Source of the DNA: Photorhabdus sp. CRCIA-P01 | GTDB lineage: Bacteria; Pseudomonadota; Gammaproteobacteria; Enterobacterales; Enterobacteriaceae | Assembly (NCBI RefSeq): GCF_003545805.1 | Contig: NZ_NMQR01000022.1 | Coordinates: forward strand, 1-64,000 | Length of the DNA stretch: 64,000 nucleotides | Reading direction: 5' to 3' | Part shown: piece after piece, positions 47,816 through 56,862 of the stretch | Position numbering within the stretch: the stretch's first letter is position 1 | How the letters are laid out: every line of letters begins with the position of its first letter | Made by a program: the position numbers and the translations under genes | The notes under the pieces: generated by a model | The model's input: the letters and a program-made list of their open reading frames with translations, nothing else | Databases searched by the model: none | Told to the model about the DNA's origin: nothing

Positions 47816-48170
47816 ACGACTTTCCTATTAACTGAGTGAAATTTATCAACTTATTTATATCGATAATAATATCCGAGACTGTCCATGTACTTATTTCTTT
47901 CCATAGCACCACGCCTTTTATATGATCGGGGTGATGCATATATATGTTCAGGTCTTCGTAACTTTCAAAGTAACCAATTAAACTAAAGTCAACTGATTGC
48001 TTTCTGTCTACCGTACTGCGACCACAAAACCATCCTTTAATTTCACTTATCTCATTTATATGATTTAAAGTCATCTTCTCTGCTAATATAGCCTTTTCAC
48101 TATCCCAGCTTATTCCATCCTTGAAGGTAAATAAGACTTGATGTGCAATTAAGTTGTTTTTGCCCAGCAT
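47805..48170 (-). CDS. Dabb (stress-response A/B barrel) domain protein
   Basis: 121 residues: AHQVLFTFKDGISWDSEKAIL, then IKGWFCGRSTV, VDFSLIGYFESYEDLNIYMHHPDH. The last block is the dimeric alpha-beta barrel signature. Members include cyclases and small ligand-handling enzymes such as olivetolic acid cyclase. It is the first gene of the seven-gene minus-strand cluster. It could handle an unstable ring intermediate, but this is inference only. Confidence 0.78.
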   Translation of the reverse strand: MLGKNNLIAHQVLFTFKDGISWDSEKAILAEKMTLNHINEISEIKGWFCGRSTVDRKQSVDFSLIGYFESYEDLNIYMHHPDHIKGVVLWKEISTWTVSDIIIDINKLINFTQLIGKSYEV

Positions 48171-48725
48171 AATTTACCTCATAATTAATGGTTTTGAGTT
48201 ATAATAACCTATAGAAACGATCTGATTTATACCTAATATTAGCGCATGCCTGATTTAGTTTTTTTGATTTGCATCTAATTTAAATAGCACATTGCATTTA
48301 TAGCAGTCAACTATTTCACTATGGTAATGATTTAAAAAAAGTGGGAATGACAATGATAAGAAAGCTGTTATGGCTTGCCTTTGGCTTATAAAAAACAAGC
48401 TCAATTTGATTCCGCTTACGCTTTGAAAACATGTTTTGTCGCCTTGTGTTCTACCGTATTTTGAGTATTTGCTTTTTAACATGTTAACAGAGCCTTATAT
48501 TGCTTGGAGACAAGTTATTGCATTTTGATAAGAAACTATAGCAATTCAGAGGATTCGAGGCAGTAGCCTTGCGTTAGTGGACTTTCAAATCAAGGTATGT
48601 CGTTGAGCATGTCACTAATGATAGGTGTTTTGGTAATATTTTAAAATAATCTATTATTTATGCTTGATTGTTTGCAATGGGTTGTAATATACTGCGCTCG
48701 CTTTCAGGGGCTAGCCCTGAAACAC
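48171..48725. other. intergenic region upstream of the biosynthetic cluster
   Basis: 555 bp. It must contain the minus-strand promoter of the cluster and the plus-strand tRNA-Thr promoter (TTGATT ... TAATAT near 48665-48690). A 75-codon minus frame at 48255-48482 has no ribosome site or recognisable content and is not called. Confidence 0.45.
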
Positions 48726-48801
<76 letters not shown>

Positions 48802-48810
48802 AATCAAATA

Positions 48811-48847
48811 AGAAGCCGTTATCTTTTTAAAAGGTAACGGCTTTTTT
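48811..48847 (+). terminator. tRNA-Thr terminator
   Basis: AAGCCGTTA...TAACGGCTT hairpin followed by TTTTTTC. Confidence 0.8.
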
Positions 48848-49735
48848 CTTGTCTGATAATAGACAATGCTGTTTATATATCCAGTTAATCCTGCTATTTT
48901 CCATTACAATTTCCCGCTGAAACGAGTTTATAAATTCATAGCATGGTTAAACTTACGGTTAAGCTGGTTGAAATGAAACCACGTAACTAGAAATACAGGA
49001 TGGCAAATTTTCAGATAATACAGATTTATTTTCGCTGGTAAAAACTAACAGAGAAAAATATTAGCGTTTGGGATGTCTGTTTTCCAGACATGAAAGAATG
49101 TTTGCTATAGGCGTATGCCCATCTATTCGTTTGGCGGGAACTGAAAATAAGATGAGATAAAGTAGGAAATAGCAGGAGTATTAGATGCGGTGAAAGTATG
49201 TCAGATAAAATCAATTTCAGGCCAGGAGAATACTTTTTGCTAACTATTTACCGGAGAGTGTGAGTTTAAAAATTTCATTAATCAGCAGAGGGCATATCTG
49301 ACAATGTTAAAACTTTTCATATGGATATTTACCTGATAATCGGTAATTTATCGCTAGCAACATTAATCTTGTTGATGTCTTAAATGTTTTGTCTAATCTG
49401 GTGGAGATATTTGGAATAAGGTTATTGAGATCTCACTTTTGCACCGGTTCGTTGTCCATCACCCTGTAAACAGGTTAATTTCTGTGCCTTTGGCATAGGT
49501 ATGGGAACCATTTTTAATCGGCATTTTACGGCGGGCTTCAAAGTGGATTCAAAATATTTTTTGCACTTAAATATCCATGAGATAAAAAATCTGTGCTACT
49601 TTTTATTTAATGAATTTTTCATCGCATAATAAAAAGGGGGTTCTATGTGGCTTGAAAACTTTTGATGAATAATAAAGAACAGGCGTATTATTTTAGGCGC
49701 TAAGCGTTTTAAAGGAAGGTACATTAGAGGATTAA
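48848..49735. other. 888-bp region without recognised gene
   Basis: No frame with a plausible start and composition was found; the 62-codon minus frame at 49026-49214 is unremarkable. It may hold decayed integration-associated DNA between tRNA-Thr and the tail locus. Confidence 0.4.
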
Positions 49736-49921
49736 ATGAAGATTATGAATTTATATAATAAATACGTCGATGAGGAAGATAAACACTTTGCGGTCATCCG
49801 TATTAACAACGATATTATGTGTTTTCCTCTGAAACTAAGCTTAGTCCAGAATCGGGATAATTTACTATTTGTATTCAGTAGACTAAGTAAACAGATTTAT
49901 TTAAACGATGTAGTTACGTAA
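49736..49921 (+). CDS. small hypothetical protein, 61 aa
   Basis: ATG preceded by AGAGG at ideal distance (49726-49730). The sequence (NKYVDEEDKHFAVIRINNDIMCFPL) has a balanced protein-like composition. I do not recognise it. It lies just upstream of the antiterminator gene, separated from it by an ERIC element, and may be a small regulator of the tail locus. Confidence 0.45.
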   Translation: MKIMNLYNKYVDEEDKHFAVIRINNDIMCFPLKLSLVQNRDNLLFVFSRLSKQIYLNDVVT

Positions 49922-50020
49922 CAGAGAAACACAAAAATAGAGAGTGAGAAATTCGTTATAATACCGAATGCATGGATGCATGAGACCATCATGAAAATAA
50001 TTTTTACTACCATTTGTTAC

Positions 50021-50147
50021 TATACCTAATAGATTTCGAGTTGCAGCGAGGCGGCAAGTGAACGAATCCCCAGGAGCATAGATAACTATGTGACCGGGGT
50101 GAGTGAAAGCAGCCAACAAAGCAGCAGCTTGAAAGATGAAGGGTATA
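50021..50147 (+). repeat. ERIC element (127 bp)
   Basis: Full forward copy ending 19 bp before the antiterminator gene. It may supply part of its leader. Confidence 0.93.
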
Positions 50148-50166
50148 AAAGTTAAGGTCAAAATAT

Positions 50167-50586
50167 ATGCGCAATATTCAACAAGTTTTAGAGTGTTGGG
50201 GCGGTTGGGTTGATGATGCCACGGGTGTTAATTGGCCACCGATCGCTGCTGGATTTAAAGGTCTAATTGCGTCAACTCGTTCATTACGTCCTTCCTGCTG
50301 TGATAACGATGGCTTGATCATCGATGCTTGTATTGCAAAGTTGCAGACGGTAGATAAGTCTGAAGAAATTGAAGTTTTATTTATGTACTACGCTTTAAGG
50401 CTTTCCAAACGCGCCATCGCGCGTTTAATTAAAGTACCTGATATTGAAGTGCGTTCCCGGTTACAAAAGGGAGAAAGTTTTGTGCAGGGATGTTTGGCTA
50501 TGCTCGATATTAAGTTAGAAATGGATGATGAAATACGAGAGCACAAAAAGCTTACGCGTACGCAAAAAGCTATGGTAGTGTACTAA
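50167..50586 (+). CDS. phage antitermination protein Q-like
   Basis: 139 residues. It opens RNIQQVLECWGGWVDDATGVNW, continues PIAAGFKGLIAS and CCDNDGLIIDACIAKL, and has a helix-turn-helix-like YYALRLSKRAIARLIKVP. All match phage Q antiterminators of the PF06530 type. Q proteins load onto RNA polymerase near a late promoter and let it pass terminators. Two terminators separate it from the tail genes, so it is the probable activator of that operon. Confidence 0.88.
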   Translation: MRNIQQVLECWGGWVDDATGVNWPPIAAGFKGLIASTRSLRPSCCDNDGLIIDACIAKLQTVDKSEEIEVLFMYYALRLSKRAIARLIKVPDIEVRSRLQKGESFVQGCLAMLDIKLEMDDEIREHKKLTRTQKAMVVY

Positions 50587-50616
50587 TCTGTTAAAGTTGC
50601 GAATAAGCGCTAAAGC

Positions 50617-50651
50617 TAATAAGCCCCGATATTTTTATCGGGGCTTATTTC
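50617..50651 (+). terminator. strong terminator after Q gene
   Basis: AATAAGCCCCGATA-TTTT-TATCGGGGCTTATTT, a perfect stem with trailing Ts. Confidence 0.9.
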
Positions 50652-50717
50652 ATTCGGTTCTTACAGCATCTGCTATTACGTACCGATAGAAGTGAAAATT
50701 TAAATAATAATTGTAGA

Positions 50718-50742
50718 GGTCGCACTTTGTTGCGGCCTTTTT
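50718..50742 (+). terminator. second terminator in tail-operon leader
   Basis: GGTCGCA-CTTTGT-TGCGGCC followed by TTTTT; one G-T wobble pair. Confidence 0.7.
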
Positions 50743-50905
50743 CGTATTTGCCGTCGCGAATTGCTTACGCCTATTTTTTTACCTTTTTCGCGGTCGGTAT
50801 CCCTATTAAATCAATCATAACTTGGTGCTGAGAACTAAGCCCTTATACAGGTTTGGTTTATCTTGGCACAGGGCGAGTTATTGCTGTTTGATGGAGGTAT
50901 TTTTG

Positions 50906-51451
50906 ATGAGCAACGGTAGTGATAAAGCGGGTTGGCTAACACCTGTCACGCCTGGGCCTGAGTACGATGATGAGTTGGAGCACGTACTGAGTCGTTGGGT
51001 GAGCGGTGTTTCTGGTTTGCCTGACGATAAGGTGCGTTCTCGATGGACATCAGCACAACTGCCCCAGTTACCGGCGGATGATGACTGGTGTGATTTTGTT
51101 ATCACGGATTTTATTTCGGATGCCTCGCCTGCTTTTGAGAAACAGACTGATGAAGGAACCAAGTTATGGCGTCATGAAGAAATTGTGTGCTTGATTTCCT
51201 TTTATGGCCTGAACGGCCAGCGGTACGGCGCTCGTTTTCGTGATGGACTGGCGGTCAGTCAGAACAATGACGAGTTGGAATGTTTTGGTCTTTCAGTAGA
51301 CAAACTCAGCCGGCTGACTTCATTACCGGAACTTATCAATAACCAGAGGGTGCGTCGTTATGACATGACGATCACCTTGCGGCGAAAAGTGGTGCGTGAA
51401 TACGGTGTTAAATCACTGGTGGAAGCGCCTGTCAAATTCTTTGGAGATTAA
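50906..51451 (+). CDS. phage tail/neck protein, first gene of tail operon
   Basis: 181 residues from ATG 50906, chosen for GGAGG at 50892-50896. Proteins of this kind (PGPEYDDELEHVLSRWVSG, VRSRWTSAQLPQLPADDDWCDF) precede DUF3383 sheath genes in many phage tail modules. It probably caps or terminates the tail. The role is inferred from position. It lies 3 bp before the sheath gene. Confidence 0.65.
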   Translation: MSNGSDKAGWLTPVTPGPEYDDELEHVLSRWVSGVSGLPDDKVRSRWTSAQLPQLPADDDWCDFVITDFISDASPAFEKQTDEGTKLWRHEEIVCLISFYGLNGQRYGARFRDGLAVSQNNDELECFGLSVDKLSRLTSLPELINNQRVRRYDMTITLRRKVVREYGVKSLVEAPVKFFGD

Positions 51452-51454
51452 ATT

Positions 51455-52924
51455 ATGCAGGGTTTACCTGTTTCAAACATTATCAATGTCACGTTGAATA
51501 TGGCTCCTCATGCGGCTCAGTCCCGGAACTTTGGTGCGTTACTGATCATCGGTGCAAGTAACGTGATCAACCCTCGCGAGCGTTTACGCCGGTATTTGGA
51601 TATTGATGGTGTCGGTGCTGATTTTGGACTGACTTCACCAGAGTATCAGGCTGCGGCGCTTTATTATTCCCAGTCGCCACGTCCTGTTGATTTATATATT
51701 GGTCGGTGGGCTAAGGACAATGTGGCCTCCTCTTTACAAGGGGCCGTATTGGATAAACAGCAGCAAATTATTAGCAAATTGACTGCTGTCACCGAGGGTT
51801 CTTTTAAGTTGACGATTAACGGTAAAGAAACGGTATACAACGGCATCGATTTGAGTAAAGAGACCAATCTAAATGGAGTCGCTCAACGGGTGGCGGATAA
51901 ATTGAAAGATTGTTCAGTCACCTATGATAGCTCCGCTTCACGCTTCGCTATTATGCCGAATTCCGCCGGTACGGTTGGCTATGTTTCACCGGCAACGACG
52001 GGAACTTATATTGGTGATGTATTAAAGTTGGACGAAATATCGGGTGCCAGCGCTATCGAATCTACCAAAGCAGAAACCATTGCCGAGGCGGTGGCGACAC
52101 TGGGTGCGGCATCCAGTGGTTGGTATGGGCTAGTTATTGCCGATGGTACGTTGACGGATGAGGACATTCTGTCTGTGGCTGATTACATCGAATCCGCGTC
52201 TGTTTCCCGTATCTATGGGCATACAGTGCAAAAAGCGGATGTATTGGATGCTGACATTAAGACCGACATCGGCACAAAACTGAAAGAGAAAAACTATCAG
52301 CGCACACTCTGGCAATATTCAACCGGTAAACCTTATACCGTTGCTTCTCTATTTGGACGTATGTTTACCGTCAATTTCAACGGTAATAACACTACTATTA
52401 CCCTGAAATTTAAACAGGAACCCGCTGTAATCGCAGAAAACCTCACCGCAACGCAAGCTAATATATTGAAGAAGCAAAACGGCAATGTTTTTGTTAAATA
52501 CAGCAATGATACTGCCATTATTCAGGAAGGTGTCATGACGAATGGGGATTTCATTGATGAGCGTCATGGTCTGGATTGGTTACAAAACTACGTTCAGAAC
52601 AATCTTTATAACCTGCTTTACACCAGCATCAGCAAGATCCCACAGACTGATGAAGGGGTTACACGTTTAATCACCAATATTGAACAGTCGCTTTCTCAGG
52701 CGGTGACAAACGGGTTAGTCGCTCATGGCGTATGGGGAGGTGATCCGGTTGGTGCGTTGGATACGGGCGCAACATTAACCAAAGGTTATTACGTTTACGC
52801 ACCGCCAATTGCGACGCAGGCACAGGCTGATCGGGAAGCTCGAAAAGCGCCAGTTATTCAGTGTGCCATCAAATTAGCAGGCGCTGTCCATTACGCTGAT
52901 GTCATTATTAATGTAAACAGATAA
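51455..52924 (+). CDS. tail sheath protein (DUF3383)
   Basis: 489 residues. It begins [20 protein letters not shown] and contains [17 protein letters not shown] and [17 protein letters not shown]. The C-terminus has [19 protein letters not shown] then a cysteine-containing [22 protein letters not shown]. This matches DUF3383 proteins, the contractile sheath of one myovirus group. Its presence makes the structure a contractile tail. Confidence 0.85.
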   Translation: MQGLPVSNIINVTLNMAPHAAQSRNFGALLIIGASNVINPRERLRRYLDIDGVGADFGLTSPEYQAAALYYSQSPRPVDLYIGRWAKDNVASSLQGAVLDKQQQIISKLTAVTEGSFKLTINGKETVYNGIDLSKETNLNGVAQRVADKLKDCSVTYDSSASRFAIMPNSAGTVGYVSPATTGTYIGDVLKLDEISGASAIESTKAETIAEAVATLGAASSGWYGLVIADGTLTDEDILSVADYIESASVSRIYGHTVQKADVLDADIKTDIGTKLKEKNYQRTLWQYSTGKPYTVASLFGRMFTVNFNGNNTTITLKFKQEPAVIAENLTATQANILKKQNGNVFVKYSNDTAIIQEGVMTNGDFIDERHGLDWLQNYVQNNLYNLLYTSISKIPQTDEGVTRLITNIEQSLSQAVTNGLVAHGVWGGDPVGALDTGATLTKGYYVYAPPIATQAQADREARKAPVIQCAIKLAGAVHYADVIINVNR

Positions 52925-52933
52925 GGGTTGAAA

Positions 52934-53374
52934 ATGGCTACATATTCTTTTCTTGATGTTTCCGCTTCTATTACTGGAGTCGGTGGCTCTTTTGATCTTG
53001 GTAACGGCGCTGCTCTCTCTGATGAGGGGATTACAGTCACCATGTCGGAGAGTAAAAACACCATGACCACTGGCGCAGACGGGGAAGTCATGCATTCATT
53101 GCATGCAACCAAGTCTGGCACCATCACGGTTAATTTACTTAAGACCAGTCCAGTCAATGCTAAATTGAATGCGATGCTCAGTGCGCAATCCCTTTCATCG
53201 GCTGCATGGGGTAATAACGTGATTGTTATTCGAAATAAGCAAAGTAATGACATTGCTGTTGCACGTTCTGTTGCCTTTCAGAAACAGCCGGACTTGCAGA
53301 ATGCCAAAGCGGGTAATACGGTTGCCTGGGTATTTGATTGCGGAAAAATCGACATCATGTTAGGCACATTCTAA
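52934..53374 (+). CDS. tail tube protein (DUF3277-like)
   Basis: 146 residues from ATG 52934. MATYSFLDVSASITGVGG is typical, followed by GDGEVMHSLHATKSGTITVNLL-type beta strands. It forms the inner tube around which the sheath contracts. It lies 9 bp after the sheath gene, the usual order. Confidence 0.82.
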   Translation: MATYSFLDVSASITGVGGSFDLGNGAALSDEGITVTMSESKNTMTTGADGEVMHSLHATKSGTITVNLLKTSPVNAKLNAMLSAQSLSSAAWGNNVIVIRNKQSNDIAVARSVAFQKQPDLQNAKAGNTVAWVFDCGKIDIMLGTF

Positions 53375-53488
53375 CCGGCTTACTTCACAAACATTTAAAT
53401 CACCGTCAAATCTACCGGAGCATTTGTCCGTATTTTTAATATCGGACTTATGCTGCGGTAGTTTGAGTGCGCTTGAGGATAAGTGATC

Positions 53489-53920
53489 ATGGAATTTGAA
53501 ATCGAGGGTAAAAAATATCGCGCTGGTAAACTAAACGCTTTTCAGCAACAGGATTTAGCAGTGGCTTTGGCTCCGGCTATTCCGGCACTTGGGCCACTGA
53601 TGAAAAAGATTGTGACAGCCAGAAATGAGGATGGGATAACGGGCTTTGAAGAAGTGCTCCCTTATTTGGTGGAATCCATCAGCGCATTAGGAAAATCCAA
53701 CCGACATGAAATTAATGATATTTGCTTATCAGTGGTTTCGCGTGAACAAAATGGAGTATGGAGCAGGATTTGTGATCCTGATGGACAGGTATTGATGTTT
53801 GATGACATCAACGGCTTCGAACTGCTGAAAATTGTCGGTTTTATTATTCGAGACTCATTGGGAAATTTTTTTCCCGCCCCATTAGAGAGCGCAATGTCAT
53901 TCCAGGACAATCCAGTTTAA
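53489..53920 (+). CDS. tail assembly chaperone, short form
   Basis: 143 residues from ATG 53489 (GAGGA upstream). It begins MEFEIEGKKYRAGKLNAFQQ and has the helical composition of phage tail chaperones (gpG-like), which coat the tape measure during assembly. At 53863-53869 the slippery A AAT TTT, followed by further Ts, lies in the last 20 codons. Shifting by -1 there opens a second frame that runs to 54102, so this is the G part of a G/GT pair. Confidence 0.8.
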   Translation: MEFEIEGKKYRAGKLNAFQQQDLAVALAPAIPALGPLMKKIVTARNEDGITGFEEVLPYLVESISALGKSNRHEINDICLSVVSREQNGVWSRICDPDGQVLMFDDINGFELLKIVGFIIRDSLGNFFPAPLESAMSFQDNPV

Positions 53921-54102
53921 ATTTTGAAACCCTCCCGAAAGGGCGTGATTATCTGTTACGCCCGGTCATTGCGGGCATGTGCCGTTATGAATCATTGAAA
54001 AACAGCGTTCTTGATCTGGCTGATATTGCATTGATGAATGATGCCCTTGATGTTAAATCGGAAAATGAGGCCATGATAGAGAGGTGGCGAAATGAGCAGT
54101 AA
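53489..54102 (+). CDS. tail assembly chaperone, -1 frameshift (GT-like) form
   Basis: Predicted product of a -1 shift at AAATTTTTTT (53863-53872). After GNFF the ribosome would continue SRPIRERNVIPG and TLPKGRDYLLRPVIAGMCRYE, then LDLADIALMNDALDVKSENEA, ending WRNEQ. The -1 frame has no stop for 230 bp, no good start of its own and strong protein-like composition. It overlaps the tape-measure ATG (54092). Tail chaperones made this way are established in lambda-like and many contractile phages; the frameshift here is inferred from sequence. Confidence 0.75.
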
Positions 54103-55858
54103 TGCTGAAATAATGAAAGATTTCCTGGTATCACTTAAGTTTGACGTTGATGAAGTAGGGCAGCGTAAATTTATGGCTGTTACTGCCGAAGTCACGTCTA
54201 GTATTCTCAAAATGAGGGCGGAAATTGAAGAAGCCACATTAGCGGTGGTTAATTTTATTACTCAAGCCGCTAATGGGCTGGACAAACTCTGCGGACAGTT
54301 GCAAAAAACAGACGCAACAATTGAAAAAATTAAATCTACCAATGAGGGTATCCGTTGCGTTGTGGGAAGCGTAGAGACATTTCTGCCGTGTATTGATGTT
54401 CAATCCCGTGATACAAATAGTCGCCATTTTAATACTGCCTCCTTGGTCACATCGATGGGTGAACAGTTATTAAAAATACCGACGGATTGTGCTAATCAAA
54501 ATACCAGCATACTTGATAGTGATGACATATTTAATGCTATTGAGGAATTAGTCAAATGGTTAGACAAAGGAGAAATTTCTGCGAAAGGTTTATTGGTGAC
54601 ATTAAATGAATTGTGGAAATTTACAGGAAGAAAAATTGTTCTGGGTGTATTATTTGATTTTAATAGTCGATTAAATGCATTACAGGAAGAAGCAAAGAAA
54701 AATCACGAAACAATGGCTGAAACATTGTCACGGCGGCAAAGAGAACATGATGCAAATAAAAAACCACTTATAACATATGATCAACTCAATAATTGGATGT
54801 CAACACATGGGATCTATATTGCTTCTGACTTGACTCCATTTTTCAGCAAAGATAAATATGAAAAATACCAAGAACAAATTAATGGTAAGAAAACGATAAT
54901 CGACAAAGAACACAGCCAGAAAGTTGCTGATATTTCCAGTAAAGTATCAGAACGATCAAGTAAAACGAAAAAGAAACGACAGAATAAGCAATTAAATAAA
55001 GGCCATTTTAAAGCTGGTATTGCTGAGCATCACGGTGCTCATAGGAGGCTAAATACTCCAGTTAATCCACCAACGAATATTTTTAATAGTGAGCTTACAG
55101 CAGCAAAGCTAAAGAGATTAAAGTCTTCGCGAGGAGTACGGAATAACAATCCATTAAATATGAACTTTGTACATCAGACAGGAGCGGTACCTGAAGATAA
55201 TCCAAAACCCAGATTTGCTAAGTATCCAGATGCATTCAGTGGATTAAGGGCTACTGCTCACCAGTTGAGTCGTTATTTTCATGGTAAAACTACAGGAACA
55301 AAGCTACAGACTATTGCAAGTATTGTTCCGGTATGGGCACCAAAGAAGGATCATAATAAAACCAAACAGTACATTGCCAATGTGTCTAAAATGATGGGGA
55401 TTTCTAAGGATACGGTCCTTGATCTCACTGATCCTGATGTGATGCAACGGTTGATTGATAGCATGATGATAGTGGAAAGTGGTGGTAATCCTTATTCACC
55501 AGAATTTATCAGGTCAGCGATTATGGCAGAGCTACAGCCAGCGAATAAACCTTCAAAGCAGGCTAGACATTTAAATCGTGTGGCTCATTCTTTGCGAAAT
55601 ATTTCCATTGATCACCGAATGATCAACGGCGCGGTGACAAATATCAATAATATGGTGAATCATCAGGAATTTACTCCTGCTTTATTACATCGTGCGCCAA
55701 TATCTGCCAGCAATAATATGAAGGGAATAGGAGAAATAAACTACCATATTGAGATTAATGGCGTTGAATCTCCCAAAGAAGCGGCGAGACTGACCGGAGA
55801 AACGATAGAACGTACTCACAGTATGCTCCTGCGAAATATGCAAACACAGGTGAGATAA
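54092..55858 (+). CDS. tail tape measure protein with lysozyme-like domain
   Basis: 588 residues. The N-terminal half is helical (EIEEATLAVVNFITQAANGLD, KNHETMAETLSRRQREHD) with Lys-rich linker KTKKKRQNKQ. The later part (about 345-480) reads RGVRNNNPLNMNFVHQTG, RFAKYPDAFSGLRATAHQL, TIASIVPVWAPKKDHNKTKQYI, a structural muramidase-like domain found in tail tips. The position after the chaperone defines the tape measure. Its short length predicts a short tail, as in R-type bacteriocins. Confidence 0.78.
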   Translation: MSSNAEIMKDFLVSLKFDVDEVGQRKFMAVTAEVTSSILKMRAEIEEATLAVVNFITQAANGLDKLCGQLQKTDATIEKIKSTNEGIRCVVGSVETFLPCIDVQSRDTNSRHFNTASLVTSMGEQLLKIPTDCANQNTSILDSDDIFNAIEELVKWLDKGEISAKGLLVTLNELWKFTGRKIVLGVLFDFNSRLNALQEEAKKNHETMAETLSRRQREHDANKKPLITYDQLNNWMSTHGIYIASDLTPFFSKDKYEKYQEQINGKKTIIDKEHSQKVADISSKVSERSSKTKKKRQNKQLNKGHFKAGIAEHHGAHRRLNTPVNPPTNIFNSELTAAKLKRLKSSRGVRNNNPLNMNFVHQTGAVPEDNPKPRFAKYPDAFSGLRATAHQLSRYFHGKTTGTKLQTIASIVPVWAPKKDHNKTKQYIANVSKMMGISKDTVLDLTDPDVMQRLIDSMMIVESGGNPYSPEFIRSAIMAELQPANKPSKQARHLNRVAHSLRNISIDHRMINGAVTNINNMVNHQEFTPALLHRAPISASNNMKGIGEINYHIEINGVESPKEAARLTGETIERTHSMLLRNMQTQVR

Positions 55859-55860
55859 CA

Positions 55861-56466
55861 ATGGATATATTATCAGTCATGTTTTCTCAGCAAAAGAGAA
55901 AGATAGGTGTCATTGTACCGAGTGTCGTTATTTCAGAAACACATACCGATATATCGAATATCACCGATCATCCGGTCCAGCAGGGGGTAACATTCAGTGA
56001 TCATGCTTATGACAGCCCATCGGAAGTGAGAATGGATTTAGGTTTCGCGGGTGGTGGTTCGCTGCTTGATGTTATCGATACGACAAAGGTATTTGATATT
56101 TCTACCGGGCTGAGCCTTGGAACCAGTCCGCGTGATATATATCAACAACTACTTGACCTGAGGGCATCACATAAACCGTTTGATGTCGTAACGGGAAAGC
56201 GCTTATATAAAAATATGTTGATTAAAGATATCAGTGTCACAACGGATAAAACCAGTGAAAATGTTTTATCGGTGGTGTTAAACCTACGTGAAATTGTTAT
56301 TGTTGAAACATCACCGAATAAGGCTGCGCCGGCGGAAAATATGAAAAATCCTGAAGATACAGCACCTGTAGTTAATATGGGAGCCAAAGTCACGGTGAAG
56401 CCATCGATACCAAAGATTATTCTTGATTTTATTATAGAGCGAGGTAAGAAATGGCTAGGGTTGTAG
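55861..56466 (+). CDS. baseplate protein (Dit/DUF6046-like)
   Basis: 201 residues. VIVPSVVISETHTDISNITDHPV and the following QQGVTFSDHAYDSPSEVRMDL match the baseplate proteins that follow tape measures in this tail type. The PVxxGVxFSDHA pattern is the recognisable block. It overlaps the next gene by 16 bp. It likely joins tube and hub. Confidence 0.7.
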   Translation: MDILSVMFSQQKRKIGVIVPSVVISETHTDISNITDHPVQQGVTFSDHAYDSPSEVRMDLGFAGGGSLLDVIDTTKVFDISTGLSLGTSPRDIYQQLLDLRASHKPFDVVTGKRLYKNMLIKDISVTTDKTSENVLSVVLNLREIVIVETSPNKAAPAENMKNPEDTAPVVNMGAKVTVKPSIPKIILDFIIERGKKWLGL

Positions 56467-56756
56467 AAATTCCTTTATCACCCAAAAATCAGCAATTCGA
56501 TATTCAGCTAAATGGCATTAACTATAAAATGAGATTGATGTGGCGTGATATCGCGGGTTGGATTTTGGATATTATGACGCCGGACAGTGAATTTATTGTC
56601 ACAGGTTTACCGTTGGTTTTTGGGGCTGACTTACTGGAACAATATCGTCATCTTGGTTTTAACGGCTCATTAATTTTTTATGGTGATATAAATCAGGAGA
56701 AACCTTTCAGAAATAATCTTGGCAAAGAGGATAGGTTATACTTTGTAATAAATTAA
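56451..56756 (+). CDS. baseplate plug-like protein
   Basis: 101 residues: MARVVEIPLSPKNQQFDIQL, NYKMRLMWRDIAGWILDI, FGADLLEQYRHLGFNGSLIF. It resembles the small plug proteins of simple contractile baseplates (cyanophage Pam3 gp18 type), which close the tube. The ATG lies inside the end of the preceding gene. The family recollection is not verified. Confidence 0.65.
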   Translation: MARVVEIPLSPKNQQFDIQLNGINYKMRLMWRDIAGWILDIMTPDSEFIVTGLPLVFGADLLEQYRHLGFNGSLIFYGDINQEKPFRNNLGKEDRLYFVIN

Positions 56757-56862
56757 CGTGATGAGAGTAAGGATAAGATATTTTGTAATAATTTATTACA
56801 TACGCCGCGTAATTGCGGTTTTTTTATTTCTATTAATTTTACTTCTATTAATTAGGTGAATT

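Larger units (their letters stand above)
50587..50905 (+). promoter_or_regulatory. leader between Q gene and tail operon
   Basis: About 320 bp without a gene, holding two terminators (listed separately). It is the likely place of the late promoter and of the Q-binding site. I could not identify either by sequence. Confidence 0.45.
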
